A stretch of 64,000 bases of DNA, from assembly GCA_002917075.1 (NCBI GenBank), contig NTMA01000108.1, forward strand, positions 62,001 through 126,000, given 5' to 3'. Below the pieces are notes generated by a model. It was not told the DNA's origin, searched no databases, and saw nothing but the letters and a program-made list of their open reading frames with translations. This document shows, piece after piece, positions 1 to 12,471 of this stretch. This DNA is from Hawksworthiomyces lignivorus (taxonomy: Eukaryota > Ascomycota > Sordariomycetes > Ophiostomatales > Ophiostomataceae). Within the stretch, counting starts at the first letter, position 1, and every line of letters starts with the position of its first letter. A program made the position numbers and the translations under genes.

Positions 1-580
1 GGGCGCTTCGTTTGCCTTGTATATCTCCACCCAAACGCGTCTGAAGTTTGAAATATCCTTCATCATCATGAAACTATACTTTAATTTTGTATACTCTATC
101 CGATGGGCTCATTTTTGGCCTTGGGTTCCCATGATAGTACATCTTGTAATTCAATATATCACTTTCGCTCGCCAAATTTTCATGAGCTATTATAACGTCC
201 TTCTTATCTACTACGCTTTTGATACTATCTATGCTGTACTTCTGCTCTCGCTCTAAAGGTAACTTTCTTTGTTTATGTCCCCGAGCTCACCTTGGCCTCA
301 CCTTCCTATAATCTTATCATTGCCCTCTCTTTTCGCCTTTTCTCTTCACATTTGCTATTGTCAAACCCATATTTCTCCTCGTCTATTTCTAGTTATTTGT
401 ATTCATCGTCTGCAATTCTCATGTCGACGAAGTTTACATATTTCCTGTCGATTCAAATGTGAGAATGATGCCCTTTCCCACGTTCCAGCGTGTTCTCGTC
501 CACCCCGTTCTCGTCCACCGCTTCCACGCCCTTTAGAGATAGCTAACAATGTGACCGCCTATAGGTCGGTATCAAAAACT
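1..580. other. Left-edge spacer and probable leader of the first gene
   Basis: AT-rich at first, then pyrimidine-rich on the plus strand from about 270 to 540. The reading frame of the next gene is open upstream to about 269, including an ATG at 275. The 102 residues this would add (two hydrophobic, Cys-containing stretches) look like translated leader rather than protein. A 79-codon hydrophobic frame at 17-256 begins with TTG and is not supported. Confidence 0.4.
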
Positions 581-1774
581 ATGGCAGATCCTGCCATGGG
601 TCGCTCAAAGTTGCTTTTCCTTGCAGATGCTGCCGAAAGTCGGTCGGAATTTATGAAAGGCGAGAATTCAGCTCACCGAGAAATAAATTCTCTGGGTGCC
701 ACAAGTTATACACTCGGTAGTTATGGAGGTGATACAATTATGGACTTTCCTCAAGACGAAACTTCATCATCAGTTATCTCTACAACAGCGGTACCCCCCT
801 TGACCAGCCCTAGCAGCAGTGGCAGCAACAATACGAATTTTCCAAATAGACAGATAATTTTGACGCGCTTGCCGTCTTCCAGAGAGCTTCTCACTCGGTT
901 TCCACTTCCACCTCCGGGATCCGGGCTCGTTAGGCGTAGCCGGTTTCTGGATGCACAAGCTGCTGATAACGTTGGGACCTTAGGAACTGTTTTTCATGTT
1001 GGCGACTTTGGACCGTTGACAGATCGGGCTAGAGGCACCAACTTGAGTCCCATATTTGGGCGAGGTAGTGGATATCACACTGTAATTCCCCAGTGCGGCA
1101 GCGATGCGAGCATCGACTCCAATATTCTGATGGCTCCCCAGCCACGAATTCACACCGCTGAAATACTTCATCTTAGACCTAGTCGAATTCCTGGCCATCC
1201 TTTTTTTCCGGATGCGCCCGTGTTTCCATCCCGTAGTTCCGCTGACAATATTCACATCGCCAACTCCAACAGTGACGACGGAGCTCGCCGTGGTTTTGAT
1301 GTTATTCACCGGGGTGGTAGCAACGTCGGTGGTGGCAACACCGGAAGTCGCAGCCCGGGAGAAAACACTAGACATACCGTTGACTACTGTAAGAACAATA
1401 GCGATAAAAACCCGAGCAACACGAGTAACACGGGTAACTCGCCTCCCCACGCTTCATGGAAGCCCGTTTCGGCCATCTCGGCAGCCTGCGATGGCTGTGA
1501 CAGCCGCGGCCATCCAACCATTCAACGCTGTGTCATCTGTCGGCTTCAGATCTGTATTGATTGCGCGCTGCGCGGCCGCTTCGATACGAGCACGCACATA
1601 CTCGATTATCGGGAGGCCGACTGGACACCGGTAGAACGACGAGCTCCAGTAGGCAGCCGGAGCAACACGAGGCGCTGCAACCGCGGATGCAGTCAGGGTG
1701 TTTCTCGCGGCAGCAACCGCCGCAACAGCCGTGAAAATAGCAACCGAGGCGGACGTGGCGCATCAGGCAAGTAA
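581..1774 (+). CDS. Unrecognised protein with a Cys-rich zinc-binding-like motif and an RG/RN-rich tail
   Basis: Predicted 397 residues from the ATG at 581; an in-frame ATG at 275 is possible but adds leader-like sequence. I do not recognise the family. The body is low-complexity and rich in Ser, Gly, Asn and Pro, so it is probably disordered. Residues 303-326 hold three CxxC pairs (Cys303/306, 315/318, 323/326) with His311 between the first two, a spacing compatible with a small treble-clef or B-box-like zinc site. The last 40 residues are rich in Arg, Gly and Asn and contain RGG-like steps, suggesting RNA or nucleic acid contact (inference). Codon use is less GC-biased than in the housekeeping genes here, as expected for a lineage-restricted gene. 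No intron is needed to keep the frame. A short A-run follows the stop at about 1794. Confidence 0.55.
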   Translation: MADPAMGRSKLLFLADAAESRSEFMKGENSAHREINSLGATSYTLGSYGGDTIMDFPQDETSSSVISTTAVPPLTSPSSSGSNNTNFPNRQIILTRLPSSRELLTRFPLPPPGSGLVRRSRFLDAQAADNVGTLGTVFHVGDFGPLTDRARGTNLSPIFGRGSGYHTVIPQCGSDASIDSNILMAPQPRIHTAEILHLRPSRIPGHPFFPDAPVFPSRSSADNIHIANSNSDDGARRGFDVIHRGGSNVGGGNTGSRSPGENTRHTVDYCKNNSDKNPSNTSNTGNSPPHASWKPVSAISAACDGCDSRGHPTIQRCVICRLQICIDCALRGRFDTSTHILDYREADWTPVERRAPVGSRSNTRRCNRGCSQGVSRGSNRRNSRENSNRGGRGASGK

Positions 1775-4700
1775 TCACGTCGAGCAGCAATCAAAAAAAA
1801 AAAAAAAGTTGCACCCTATTGTCTTCCTATTCAATATTTTCCTGTCCTAGAACAATCATAGCATTTAACACGGTGTTCAGTCGACTTGTTCTGGTAGCAT
1901 CGGGGCTGATCTAATATCAGCGAGTTTCCGGCTCTGGTTTCCTTAACAGCTTCTGATATTGTTCTTGCACGGTCCTTGCATTTGATGTAGTAGCTTCTAC
2001 TATTGTAAACTTCTTTTATGTGCAGTTGATTGGCGAGATGTCTAGTTGAGTCAATACTGAACGACCGTCTGTTGATTTATGTTTATATAATGATTTCGTG
2101 GCAAGAAGGAGGTTACAATGGCTCGGTGGGTAAGCTGTGTCAAGAAAGCAGCCTAATATGTGGACAACTAGTCGTACTCAAAACAAGACAAGAATTCGAT
2201 GCGAATTAAGAGGCTGTACAAGAGTTACTCAAAGAGATACTCTACCAAGGTGTTGCTGCAGTTGACAAGTTATATTAGTGAATGCAATGGGCCGCGGATA
2301 CATCTGATCGTGATTTTGTTCTGCTCTATAAACGGTAGTTACATTAAATCTATGCTGCCCGAAAGATTCGGTGTAATGAAGCCAGCATATCTGTGACTCA
2401 GACAAAATATTCTCAATGGTGTTGTCCATACGTCTCATAGCTAGAACCAGCAGAAAAAGGTGAACTCAACATCCCTCCATTGTCAGAGCTGCGGCGTCAC
2501 ATCTTCCTGAAACACACCGAGTTAAAAGGTTGCGTTTACCACTTTGTGTGGAAACTTGCTTGTGAATATGGTCACTTCATAAAAGGCTGTTAGATAGACG
2601 AATAACTGCATAATGGTTTTCAACATCGCCATCATTTGGTTCAAGGGTGCTTATCGCCCTTCAAGGTATTCTTTACAACAGTGGAAGCCCGTATTTCATT
2701 GAGTTTAAGCCTCGACGAAGAATTCGTTTATTTACAGAGATGTCTCTCCCCTGGAGTTTTAGGAATTTTCAGATCATAAATAAGCCCCAGAGCCAGAGAC
2801 GATGATGGCTTGAAATGCCTCCATCGATGCTTGACATGTTGATTGAGATGTGAATATAGGCGTGGTACTGATAGACCTGTGCTCCTAGCTTCAGCTACGC
2901 CAGAGTCAATGACTTATCTAGCATCTGCTGCGTCACTAGACATGTAGTATAGCACCTGCATGATAACTATAGTTCTAATGATTACCACAGATACTTGACA
3001 GGACTGTATACGAACGCGAGGAAAAGGCCTCACTTTTGTCCACGCATCAATAATGAAAATCGTCGAGCCATATGCGGATTCTGCACCGTTCTTTCCCCTC
3101 CTTCCTTATCACCGCCTTTTCGTACATCTTCCGATATACATGCAGGAAGCTATAATATCAACCCTCTCTACAGTTTGAGGAATGGCCGAATGCCGCTCGA
3201 TGTCGTGATGGTTCTCCGTATGAAATGCAACCTTGAACCCTGTTTCTTGTCCGCCCCTCCAAACGGCCGTCCTTCTTTTGACCGCTTGCGGGACAGACCC
3301 TGCATTCGCTAAAGATGGCTGTAAATCGATAAGAAGAAAATGCCATCCTTCCCATAGGGGGTCAAATCTAGTACATTTACGTACAAGACTATGGGATGCG
3401 ATGTGGGTAACTGTGGAATCTACTCTCAAGTGCCCGACGCTTGTCCGTGTTGCATGCATGTTTTGAGTTGGTTGGAAAGAAGAACAAGTCAGGCACATGG
3501 CTAAGAAGGCTCTACTTTAACATGCTTGCTAGTCTGTAAATTAATGTGATCAACGGCCTACGGCGAGCGTTGCCTGTGGCTGTCCTGATAGGAGAGATGG
3601 CACCGGAAAAATTACGAAGAAATGCACCCAACTCTTCAGCACGAGGGACGTCCCTTTGCGTGTTATTGGGCGGAAGCTGCCGACGATAGGCGTGTTCTTC
3701 TCCCATGGTGCATTTTCTCGGTTTAGTTTCTCATTCTTTATTTTTGTACTTTCTCTCGACAGGTTAGTACCTGCTAGAAGGAGCAGGTTTCTACGTCGTA
3801 TGCTGATTTTGCTCCATCTGCTTTCTACCAGAAGTGTCGAGCAGGATCGTGGCAGCGGCTCTCCTCTTCGACCACACCTGCAGCTACCAGACGATGACGC
3901 GCCGTGGGATTTCGGATTGTCGTTGCCCGTCTGTGTCAGCATCGTTGCCAGTCCCCGTACGTTTTCGTTCACATGCACACACGCGCACACGCACATATAC
4001 ATACATATATCGGGGGTGCTTGCAGTCGAAATACATCTTGAATACGTTGCGTAAAGTACTTATATGCAATAATTATCTTTTCTTGTCTTATCCTGCCCCT
4101 GTACGGCCAATCCGTGGTTATTGCATCACGAGGCACACACTGCGACATATGCAATTGACTTGCGGCCGATGTGGGAGGGGCAATGAAACAGGATGCGAGG
4201 GGAAACGTTGTCGATATGCAATATTCAACCGCTTTCTGCTTCTACGCGAATCGCTTTTTCTAGGTCGTTCCTGCTCGAATGCGTCAATTCCCAACCACTG
4301 CCTGGCTCGAGTTCCCCTCGCTGGTCATTTCGTGTTATATGATTGGTTCTGAATCGTAGAAATGGGGCTTGGCGGGACAAGTGCTACCCGTGTTTAATTA
4401 AAACTTTTCAATTAAAGGTGTGTGGGTCCTGCGCCGTCTCCGCGACGCGTTTTTTCGCGTTTTTTCCTTGATGCTGTAGGATTCTCTAGACCTCTACGAG
4501 GTGTCTGCGCCCACTTTCCGTGCACCTCTTCCGTATCATTCACGAGTTCTTTGTTTTCTACGGCGCAAACCCCCTGTTTCTACTGTTTTTGTAGCGGAAG
4601 CGGCGGAAAGTTGCCCATTCCTCTCGCCTTTTGGCATTGCCATTTTCGTGAGATACGATGGGGGTCAACAGATTAAGATGATGAACATGGCAAAAGTGGT

Positions 4701-5569
4701 CTCTTTACATTCCCGCCATCTTATTGCTGTTGTGGTGGCTGGCGTACGACATCCTCGTTCTTCCGAAATCCTCCACTCCAAGGCTCAGTCAGCATTTACT
4801 CGTAAAATAATGACCTCATGACCGGAAAGAAGCGAGAAAGCAGGAACAATAAGAGAAGGCCACCTCGTCAGCCTTGGAAATATGACTATAGCCGGGACAA
4901 TCATAATATTTGAGAACCAAAAACCAGGCTTTTCTGTTTTCCAGTTCTTTTCCCTCCCCGGTTTGCGCATGCAGATAGGGCAGATAGGAATAAGCCTGAT
5001 ACAATAACGTTGTATACTTTTAGGAATACAGAATATACAATTGTGCAAACGATAGTAACCGTTGCCGTTTTGAAGCAAAGAAGTATAGCCAAGGTCCATC
5101 AATTTGGCAATAACACGGCTAGGCGGCGACAAGGGAATGAGCCGGGGGGGGGGGAGGGGAAGGCAAGGCAAAACCGCTATAAATCCAGGTTACAATGGTC
5201 GCGTTAAGTCTCGAGCAGCTTGTAAGGCACTCTGTGTACTTGGAAGCGAACTGGTCTGTTCCTCCAGGAAGCACAAGCTCGTACGTATGTGCTGTAAGTA
5301 AGATGTACCATCTGAAGTCCCACCCAGGTTGCCGCATCTTTGGATATACTCTCAAATCGTACCATCCCTCGTCTTCTTCACTTTTTATTTAGCCTTCACT
5401 TTTTTTTAATCGCGTTCTCTGCCAGGTTCGACGTTTTCCCCTCAGGCAGAAATTGGCTGTAGACAAAGACATTGTATATTTCGACAATTAGTAAGCAATC
5501 TTGGTAGGCATTAAGAAAAGCCTTCAAAAATAGTCTAATCACCAAATTCATTCAACAATGAGATCGAAC
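1775..5569. other. 3.8-kb spacer without a supportable gene
   Basis: AT-rich intergenic DNA. Open frames up to about 170 codons occur on both strands (for example 3834-4352 plus and 3550-4002 minus), but they overlap one another, mostly lack ATG starts and have no recognisable motif. There is a short CA/CG-alternating stretch near 3970-4010 and a G11 run at 5144-5154. Nothing else identified. Confidence 0.5.
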
Positions 5570-5642
5570 GCCCGGTTAGCTCAATCGGTAGAGCGTGAGA
5601 CTCTTAATCTCAAGGTTGCGGGTTCGACCCCCGCATCGGGCT
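5570..5642 (+). tRNA. tRNA-Lys (anticodon CTT)
   Basis: A 73-nt cloverleaf without an intron. The acceptor arm GCCCGGT pairs with ATCGGGC, with discriminator T at 5642 and no encoded CCA. The D-arm is TAGCTCAATCGGTAGAGC. The anticodon stem TGAGA/TCTCA closes the loop CTCTTAA with anticodon CTT at 5603-5605, reading AAG. The T-arm stem GCGGG/CCCGC carries the loop TTCGACC. The A-box and B-box promoters are the usual internal ones. A T12 run at 5687-5698 can terminate RNA polymerase III. Confidence 0.96.
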
Positions 5643-8600
5643 CAAATCCTGATGCGCCTTCATAGAAGGCATCTTCGAATTCTCAGTTTTTTTTTTTTAT
5701 TTTTTTATTTTTTATTTGATATTTTTGCGAGTTTCAATTTTTTGTTTTGCGTTCAAAAATGAAAAGAACAATAAAATTGGATCATGCATTTTACTCTTCC
5801 CTTTCAAGTACTCTTGCTTTCTCTTTTTGGGGGGTTTTTTTACATGGTTGACCAAATCCCAAAGCAGCCAAAAAGCAGACGATGGTCTTCTACATTTAAG
5901 TTGGAAGGCTGGAGTCCAACGTGAAATTTGAAGGAAGAACAAGAAGAGCCATAGGTTACAAGGAATATGTGAATGTGGCCATGAGGGTGTACTCGTATAT
6001 GTAAGAATTGGCTAGAAGGCAAGCGTTCATCGCCTGCGTAAATTGAATTTCGCGTTTTACCGGGAAGCATTGCTTTCGTCCTTTTGTCCCTGCCGCTTTG
6101 TCTTTTTCAAACGCATCTGCCGGTCCTTGCCGTGCAGTGATACGAGGGAAAGTTGATAGGACTGTCTTGACGGCCAGAGGACGAAAACAGGATATAAAAG
6201 ACAAGATAAAACTGAAAGCAAAGAACGGAAGGATCAAGGTTATTATGACATAAGAGGGCCCCCCTTTGGTGTCTCGGTGTTATAATGACACCGGAAGGGG
6301 CTTGCTGTAAAGCTTGATAGAAGGAGGGAGACAGAGAAGATAACAAGGACATCAACTTTCTCACCGGGCAAAAATAGGGGAAAAGAAAGAAAAATACAGC
6401 CAAGTACCGCTAGAGAGATGGTGTGCAGGAGAGGCGCGTCATGCGTGTCATGTGCATCAAGAGAAGGAAGACCCATGTCCCCTTGCATGCTAGTGGCCAA
6501 ACTGGGAAATCTGATCTGAATGAGGCAGTAAAAAGGACACAGAGAAGGGAGGAAGGCTGGACGAACCAGGAGAACAGGGAGAACAATGATTGGCACTGCA
6601 GAATTTAGAAGCTGATACGAGAATGAAAAAGAAACGAGATCCATCAAACGAGAAAGGAAGGGCAATCCGATTTGGGAAATTTTGCGGTCTAAGCCGGAAC
6701 AAAAAGGGAGAGTCGGCGTCTTATTGCAGAAGAAAGGAAAGACATGATCTCCCGCAACCGACCCTCATGGGCAGGCCAAAAAAAAAAAAAAAAATAGGTA
6801 AAGAAAAAAAGGTACTTCGGAAACTGCTGCTCGGCGCAAGTCGACAGCAGCTGGACCAAACCGGACTAGCACTCGGGCGGGCTGGGGTAATTCTCGACGG
6901 AGTTCATGTTCGTCGTAATTGGCTTTCCTACTCCCTTTCTTTGTCTGTACTCGTCTTCGTAGTTTACCAGAGATAAAACGTATAAGTACAAGTGAGCACT
7001 AAAATGACAACGGGCACCACCGGGCCAGACCGCGAAGGAAGGGCTAGAGGGCCACCAGCAATTAGGCGACCAGTGCAGTTCGAAAGTCCTTTGAGAGTCG
7101 AGAAGATACATAGAGAAAAAAGTCAAACAAAGAGACGGGAAAAGGTGTCGAACGCAGGAAAAGAAGTCTGAGCAAACCCCACAAAGACAAGAGGACAAAG
7201 AAAGATAAAGACGATATACAGAGTGTTTGACCACATGGAAGAGGAACATTAAATGCAGGTCCCGCTGCAACGTCTGTATAAGTGAGTACTGGCTAGTGCT
7301 GGCGTAATGAAAGATGTGCTCTTGCGCTTGTGCATTTGTTTTATGAAGTGCATATGCATGTCTGAGCTGGTCTGTTCCCCAATCTTGGATGAGGGAAAAG
7401 AGTGGCCATGTAATAGTCAATGGACCCGAAAGGAGTAGAAAAAGATTGTCTCGGCATCCCTTTCAGAGGAAGACGGCAGAGGCTAGATAGCTGTGCTTGG
7501 CAGGAAGAGTGGGCAGTGTAATCGATAAAGAGCGGGAGGACGCAGGACGTAGATTAGAGGGCACGGAGAGATGAAGCAGCTGTTGGTACGCATACTTGGC
7601 CAAAGCTAAGAAAAGCCAGACAGAGATGCAGAAAAATAGAAATGAAATGACCCGCTTGATCGACAAGTAAGCTGGTCCGTCCGAGCCTCGCGATCAGATT
7701 GGGTCATTTGGGGGTCAGATGGGGAGAAGGGGGAGGTGTAAGTGATTGCGTGTAGAGAGGGATAACAATGGAAGAAGACGAGCTGAGACGAAAGAGGGGG
7801 GAGGGGTGGGAAAGGGTGTGAAAGAGACAAAGGAAGAGAGCACATTTTTGACGACGGAAATGAAGATGAAAACGATGAGAGCGGACAAGTCGTCAACATG
7901 CTCCCAAAAGAAGCCATCGTCTTGGACAGTCGAGGAGAACACAATATTCGTAGAAAATGGCCGAATAAGCAGTAAGTTATTCTACTGAGTTGAATACTGT
8001 ATACGACTGCGAGTTCTTGGAGTGAGGGAACGTACGAGGGGCTTTTCTGCGTAGAGCTGTGTCTTGCATGTGGACGATAAGGTAATAATACATCGTGAGT
8101 GTTCGGGTACGCGTACTAGAGAAGGAACGAATAACGCTGCTCGTAAGTACTCCGTACGACTGTTGGCTTTCTTGTAGTATCTTCCAAAACGGGAAAGTAG
8201 GGGCTACTTGATTCTGAGGTAACTAAAGGACTTGCTACATGGTGGGTTGCACCTAATAAGACCGCCTGCAGCACTAGCTTAACGTCTAGGAATACTGGCG
8301 TCGCGAGTTCGAGGTACTCGCTTCGAGAGACTCGATGGTGCTCAAGGCACTTTCCGGAGGGCAGGAGCGGTCAAAGCTTTCCCTGCCGCACACAGCCATT
8401 GGCCAGTCTAAGGTGAATCATGTGGCCCCACTTTGCACCTCTCTCTCTCTTGTTCTCTTCCCCCTTCCCACCCCTTTCGTCGCTGTCCCTCTCTCTCCAC
8501 CTTCACTGTGGCTTCATTCTGCCCTCTTCTCGCTCTCTCACTTCACATTCTTCACGTATCCGTCCACGCAGTATTACCACCCACACCCCTCTATCGCCAA

Positions 8601-9203
8601 CTCCACACATCCCTGTCCGATCATCCCTGCTTCTCTCGCGCTGTGGGTCTCTCCCTTCACCCCTGTCTAGAGAAGCAGAAACGTGAAAAAAGAAAATCGC
8701 TGCTCTTAGCAGAGGCGCATTATCCCCCCCCCTCCTCGTCTTCAGAGGCGTCTTCCCTCCATTATAGACCACCCTCAGTGCTCTAACTGCACTAAACTGG
8801 AGCTTGTCCGCCCCGTCATCAGACCGCCATTGGCCCTCTTCTTTCTTTTCTTTCCTGACTTTCCCTCTCGTACCCGGCTCGTTTTATTATACCCTCCTCT
8901 CCCCCTTCCTCTCTTCCAAGGCAAGCCAGCCCTTCATTCTTCGTCACGATCCTAACCTGACCTTCACCATTCTCTGTTCATTCCATCTGTCTGATAAGAG
9001 TCCTACTCGAGTTCCCCTTCGACTACCGTACGCATTTTTGCTTTGGTACTACAACCTTTGTGGCGCAAAGTCGTCGCATTCTCGCAATTGCCGCCTTCTC
9101 GCTAGCTTTGCGACTCTTCTTGCATTCCGTCGCATACCGCGCAAATCTTCGCTGCCACGACCGTCAACCAAACCGTTAGATCGCATTCCGATTTCTCACT
9201 ATC
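5643..9203. other. Spacer with two opposed pyrimidine-rich tracts
   Basis: From about 6040 to 7970 the plus strand is purine-rich (so the minus strand is CT-rich). From about 8410 to 9200 the plus strand is CT-rich. In fungi CT-rich stretches mark promoters and 5' leaders on the transcribed strand, so the second tract is probably the leader of the gene starting at 9204. The first would be the leader of a minus-strand transcript, but no minus-strand gene follows it. The long minus-strand frames here (for example 6866-7420, 184 codons) are repetitive Ser/Leu/Phe translations of CT-rich DNA and are not supported as genes. Confidence 0.45.
5687..5698 (+). terminator. T12 run, likely Pol III terminator of the tRNA
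   Basis: Twelve consecutive T residues begin 44 nt after the tRNA end. This is the first run of four or more T downstream of the tRNA, and more T-rich sequence follows to about 5717. Confidence 0.6.
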
Positions 9204-10385
9204 ATGCTACTTCCGGGCTTCGCCTGCGAGCAGTCGCAGTCCCCTCTGCCTCCGTTTGCGCCGCTAGCGCGTGCCCAGCCCACGTCTGCCGTCACCGCCG
9301 CTCTGGCACTGGCCTCGCCGCCTGCCAGCCCTCCGCAGATGTCACCTCCAAATGCCTTGGGTAACCTCTTCAACACTTGTCGCAGCCTGCAGGCCCTGCT
9401 GTCAGCGTCGCCGGCTACCTCTCTTCCAATTACGCCACCGCAGCAGCACCAGGAGTTGCTGCCCACTCCGCCGCTTGCCAATGCGCCGTCGCAGATGAAG
9501 CTGCGCCTGCGGTCGCGCAAAGTCGGCGCGGCCGGTGGTGGCGACCACAGCGGCACCAGCACCTCTGGCAACGGAAACAACTCTACAATCTCCCTGGCGG
9601 CCGGCGCTGCTGTCGGGCGCAAGCGCATAGTCAAGCGCGCCCAGCCCCCGCGCGCTCTGAACAAGCGGCGGCGGGCAGTGGACGATGACATGGGGCGCAA
9701 CGACGACGTGGAGGTCGAAGTGGAGGTCGACGCAGATGTGGAGGGTGCTAACGCCTATGAGAGTGCCGAGGTGGAAAACAACGCTTCCAGCGAGCTCGCA
9801 TCTGGTTTCCCTCTCCTCGCACCCTCCCCTATGCGCCGTTTCCCATCCTCCTCCGCCTCTTCGCCCTTTGCCACAAGAGCACGGGCTGCGACGATGTCCT
9901 TCTTGCTACCAGCCGACCCTTTCGATCCAGTATCTGCGCCAGCAATGCTAGAGCCCGCATCACTTCCATCTACCCTGTCTCTGCGCCCGCAGACACCCAA
10001 GCGTGCCCGCATTGCACCAGAATCACTACCCTTGGGCCTGGAGCGCAGTGATTTCCATACATTGCATGCCGACGGCGTTCCAGACGACAGCAGCAGCAAC
10101 CTCAACCCAGGAACAGCCGCTGATGTGGACGCGGATGCAGATGTGGACGTGGAGGCAGACGGCGAGACGTGGAGCACTGAAGAAGACCGCATGCTAGTGG
10201 AGCTCGTGTTGGAGAAGCTGAAGCTAAGCAAGACTGAATGGCAAGACTGTGCGCGCACTCTGGGCAAGAAGGACCGCCATAGCCTGGGCCGGCGTTGGAA
10301 GAGCCTCATGCTACACGGCGAAATCGGCCTCAAGACGACCGGGCCAAGGAATCGGCGAAGCAAACTACATGGGACATGGCGGTAG
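9204..10385 (+). CDS. SANT/Myb-like DNA-binding domain protein
   Basis: Predicted 393 residues, single exon, from the ATG at 9204. The N-terminal 300 residues are Ala/Pro/Ser-rich and look disordered, with a basic stretch near residues 140-160 (RKRIVKRAQ, NKRRR) that could be a nuclear localisation signal, followed by an acidic run of alternating Asp, Glu and Val. The folded part is at the C-terminus, about residues 320-380: an acidic lead-in, then the WSTEEDRML helix, a second helix containing WQDCARTLGKKDRHS, and a third ending RRWKSLMLHG. The spaced Trp residues and the helix-turn-helix pattern are those of SANT/Myb domains. A single repeat at the extreme C-terminus is common in fungal regulators of unknown target. 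A nuclear, DNA- or chromatin-binding role is inferred; the target is unknown. It lies alone behind an 800-bp CT-rich leader. Confidence 0.8.
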   Translation: MLLPGFACEQSQSPLPPFAPLARAQPTSAVTAALALASPPASPPQMSPPNALGNLFNTCRSLQALLSASPATSLPITPPQQHQELLPTPPLANAPSQMKLRLRSRKVGAAGGGDHSGTSTSGNGNNSTISLAAGAAVGRKRIVKRAQPPRALNKRRRAVDDDMGRNDDVEVEVEVDADVEGANAYESAEVENNASSELASGFPLLAPSPMRRFPSSSASSPFATRARAATMSFLLPADPFDPVSAPAMLEPASLPSTLSLRPQTPKRARIAPESLPLGLERSDFHTLHADGVPDDSSSNLNPGTAADVDADADVDVEADGETWSTEEDRMLVELVLEKLKLSKTEWQDCARTLGKKDRHSLGRRWKSLMLHGEIGLKTTGPRNRRSKLHGTWR

Positions 10386-12471
10386 CTGTTTTCCCCTCTG
10401 GGATGCCCTTCAACTAGTTCTTTCTTTCTCCTTTTTTTCTTCTTCTTGTATAACTACCTTTGTATTACCTATAATTTCTTTTATTTATGGTCAATGGGTC
10501 ACGGGTGATCGTATATCACGGATAGGAATTTTTTGGGGTTATCTGGCATATGCATATACACTACGGCTTCTTTTTTATTCTTTTTCTTTTTTATTCCGGT
10601 TAACAAGTTCCTTGAACTAGGAAACAGTTTCTTATTTTTCCATTTCCATAGTTCATCATACAATATCCAAAGTTTTAACATTACGCGCCCTCTTCGTCTC
10701 AAACGTTCTGATGTCTATGGCACTGTGCTCTGTAAACTCTTTCCTCGAGGCAACTGAACCGGCAACCAACTTCAAACCTGGTCTGTGTTCTTCTTCTTCA
10801 GAACAATGCGAGCGGGCCTTACGGCGGCCTTTCGCACCTTTCATCCCTGGCTTCAATATCCACTGCCAGACTGCTAAACGAAGCTGATCAGGGCTCCCTT
10901 CTGTTTCACTTCAGAGAGGCAATATGAAAATGGGGTAGTGAAGACGATCCAAATCGGACAACTGTCGAATTGGCTCTCGCCCTTGTCAATTTAAATGTGA
11001 TAGTCCCCTTGCGGTTGCGGTTCCTAAGTGGTTCCCGCTGGCGCGAGCTCCCTATTTGGTCTTGTCTTGCAACGAACACTCGTGCTCTATTTCATGACGA
11101 CTGTCTCTCTTTCTCCTTGCTAACATTTTCAAATCCTCTCTCTTCTGTTTTCGCCATCGTGTGTTTTGTCTCCTGGCCTCTGTGCTTTTCGTCTTATTTT
11201 CACACCCTCAATCTATTTGCCCAATTGCTCGGGATGCCCAGCGGTCCAAGATCCCTCCAATTTTGGGTATTTCAGAGCTATCCAAGATTTTAATTGCATT
11301 GGCCCTTTATTTCCTCTCGTTTTCTTTTAGCTATGTCTGCTTCTTCAGGGGGAAGCGGTGCGCACGGGGCGCTGTCTAAATCTATCATGAACTGCAGACA
11401 CTTTGACGTTTATTTTTGTTGGCTCTTTGACATTTTTTTTGACAACCCTGCCGGAAAGCCTTGTCTGCAAGCACTTTCACAGAACAGAGAACAGAGCCTT
11501 TCTTGTTAAGTCGATAAATTAAAGTTTGAAACATATTATAACATGCCATTTTATGTTATAGTATAGGCCCGCTCTTTTCCGTTATTGATACAACGAGAGG
11601 AGGGGAGGAGGGGGGAGGTCAAAAAGGTCAAAGAGTCGAGAGTTCAGAATCAAATCATGCCCGTCATGTCTTTCTATAACACTGCCTCTTCCCCTTTCCC
11701 TTCACTATCCCCTGCTGTTCCCCTGCCCTCTGCCCTGTTGTGATAATTTTGTTTCATGTTTCTCGCCGTTTGCAAACGCAGTGGTGTACAGGATAGACCC
11801 GTGTACTACTGTGATGCCGGGTTGCCAATAATACCAAGCTCACCCACAAATAGTCCGTTTGTTTCTGTTTGTTTCAGTGAGCACGGCCTACCCCGGACAT
11901 CTTCAATGCCCCCCCTCTTCACTCCTCTTCTTCTGCATAAAAAAGCAATCAATCACTCAAAATGATTTGCATATTGAAAGCAGCAGTGGACTTGAGAAGA
12001 AAAAAAAAAAAGTAAACCCGCCTCCTGTTCTCCACAAAGCGGCCGAGTTATCCTTGGCCATTTACTTGTGTTCCGCAGAATAAGTCCAATCAAACGCATG
12101 CTTAAAGATGGGATATTATAGACTGAACAGGAAAGCAGCCAACAGCTGAGCGGACTCCAGGCCCTCGTAGCACAGGATATGAGTTTGTGTACGGAAAAGG
12201 TCCCCCTGCCAGCAGATGCCATCGCTGCAAGGAGACTCTACAAAACAAAGCTCAGACTCCTAGCACAGCCCAACAAAGGGTCGCAGACAGACGCAAGCCA
12301 GCAAGCGATAGGAGGGATTGCTAAGAGTCCGCCATCTATACGGTCCCAAGCGTTGGCAGGCTCGCAATCTGACCTCCAAGCAAAATAATAGTACAGCAGA
12401 AGCCATATTGGAGAGAGAAAAGGGTCAAAGAATGTCTCAATTTCTCCCTCTTTGTCCATTTTGGCGCTTCG
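10386..12471. other. Spacer between convergent genes
   Basis: About 2.1 kb, AT-rich, with T-rich tracts at 10420-10640 and CT-rich sequence near 11090-11330 on the plus strand. An A12 run lies near 12000. Frames of 60-110 codons are present but none shows a motif or consistent codon use. No gene identified. Confidence 0.5.

Noticed and set aside
6866..7420. 184-codon minus-strand frame
   Set aside because: Translation of CT-rich leader-like DNA; no conserved pattern. The strand asymmetry is reported instead.
8290..8330. GCGAGTTCGAGGTACTCGC, T-arm-like hairpin
   Set aside because: The loop is 9 nt instead of 7 and there is no cloverleaf; it is a simple inverted repeat.
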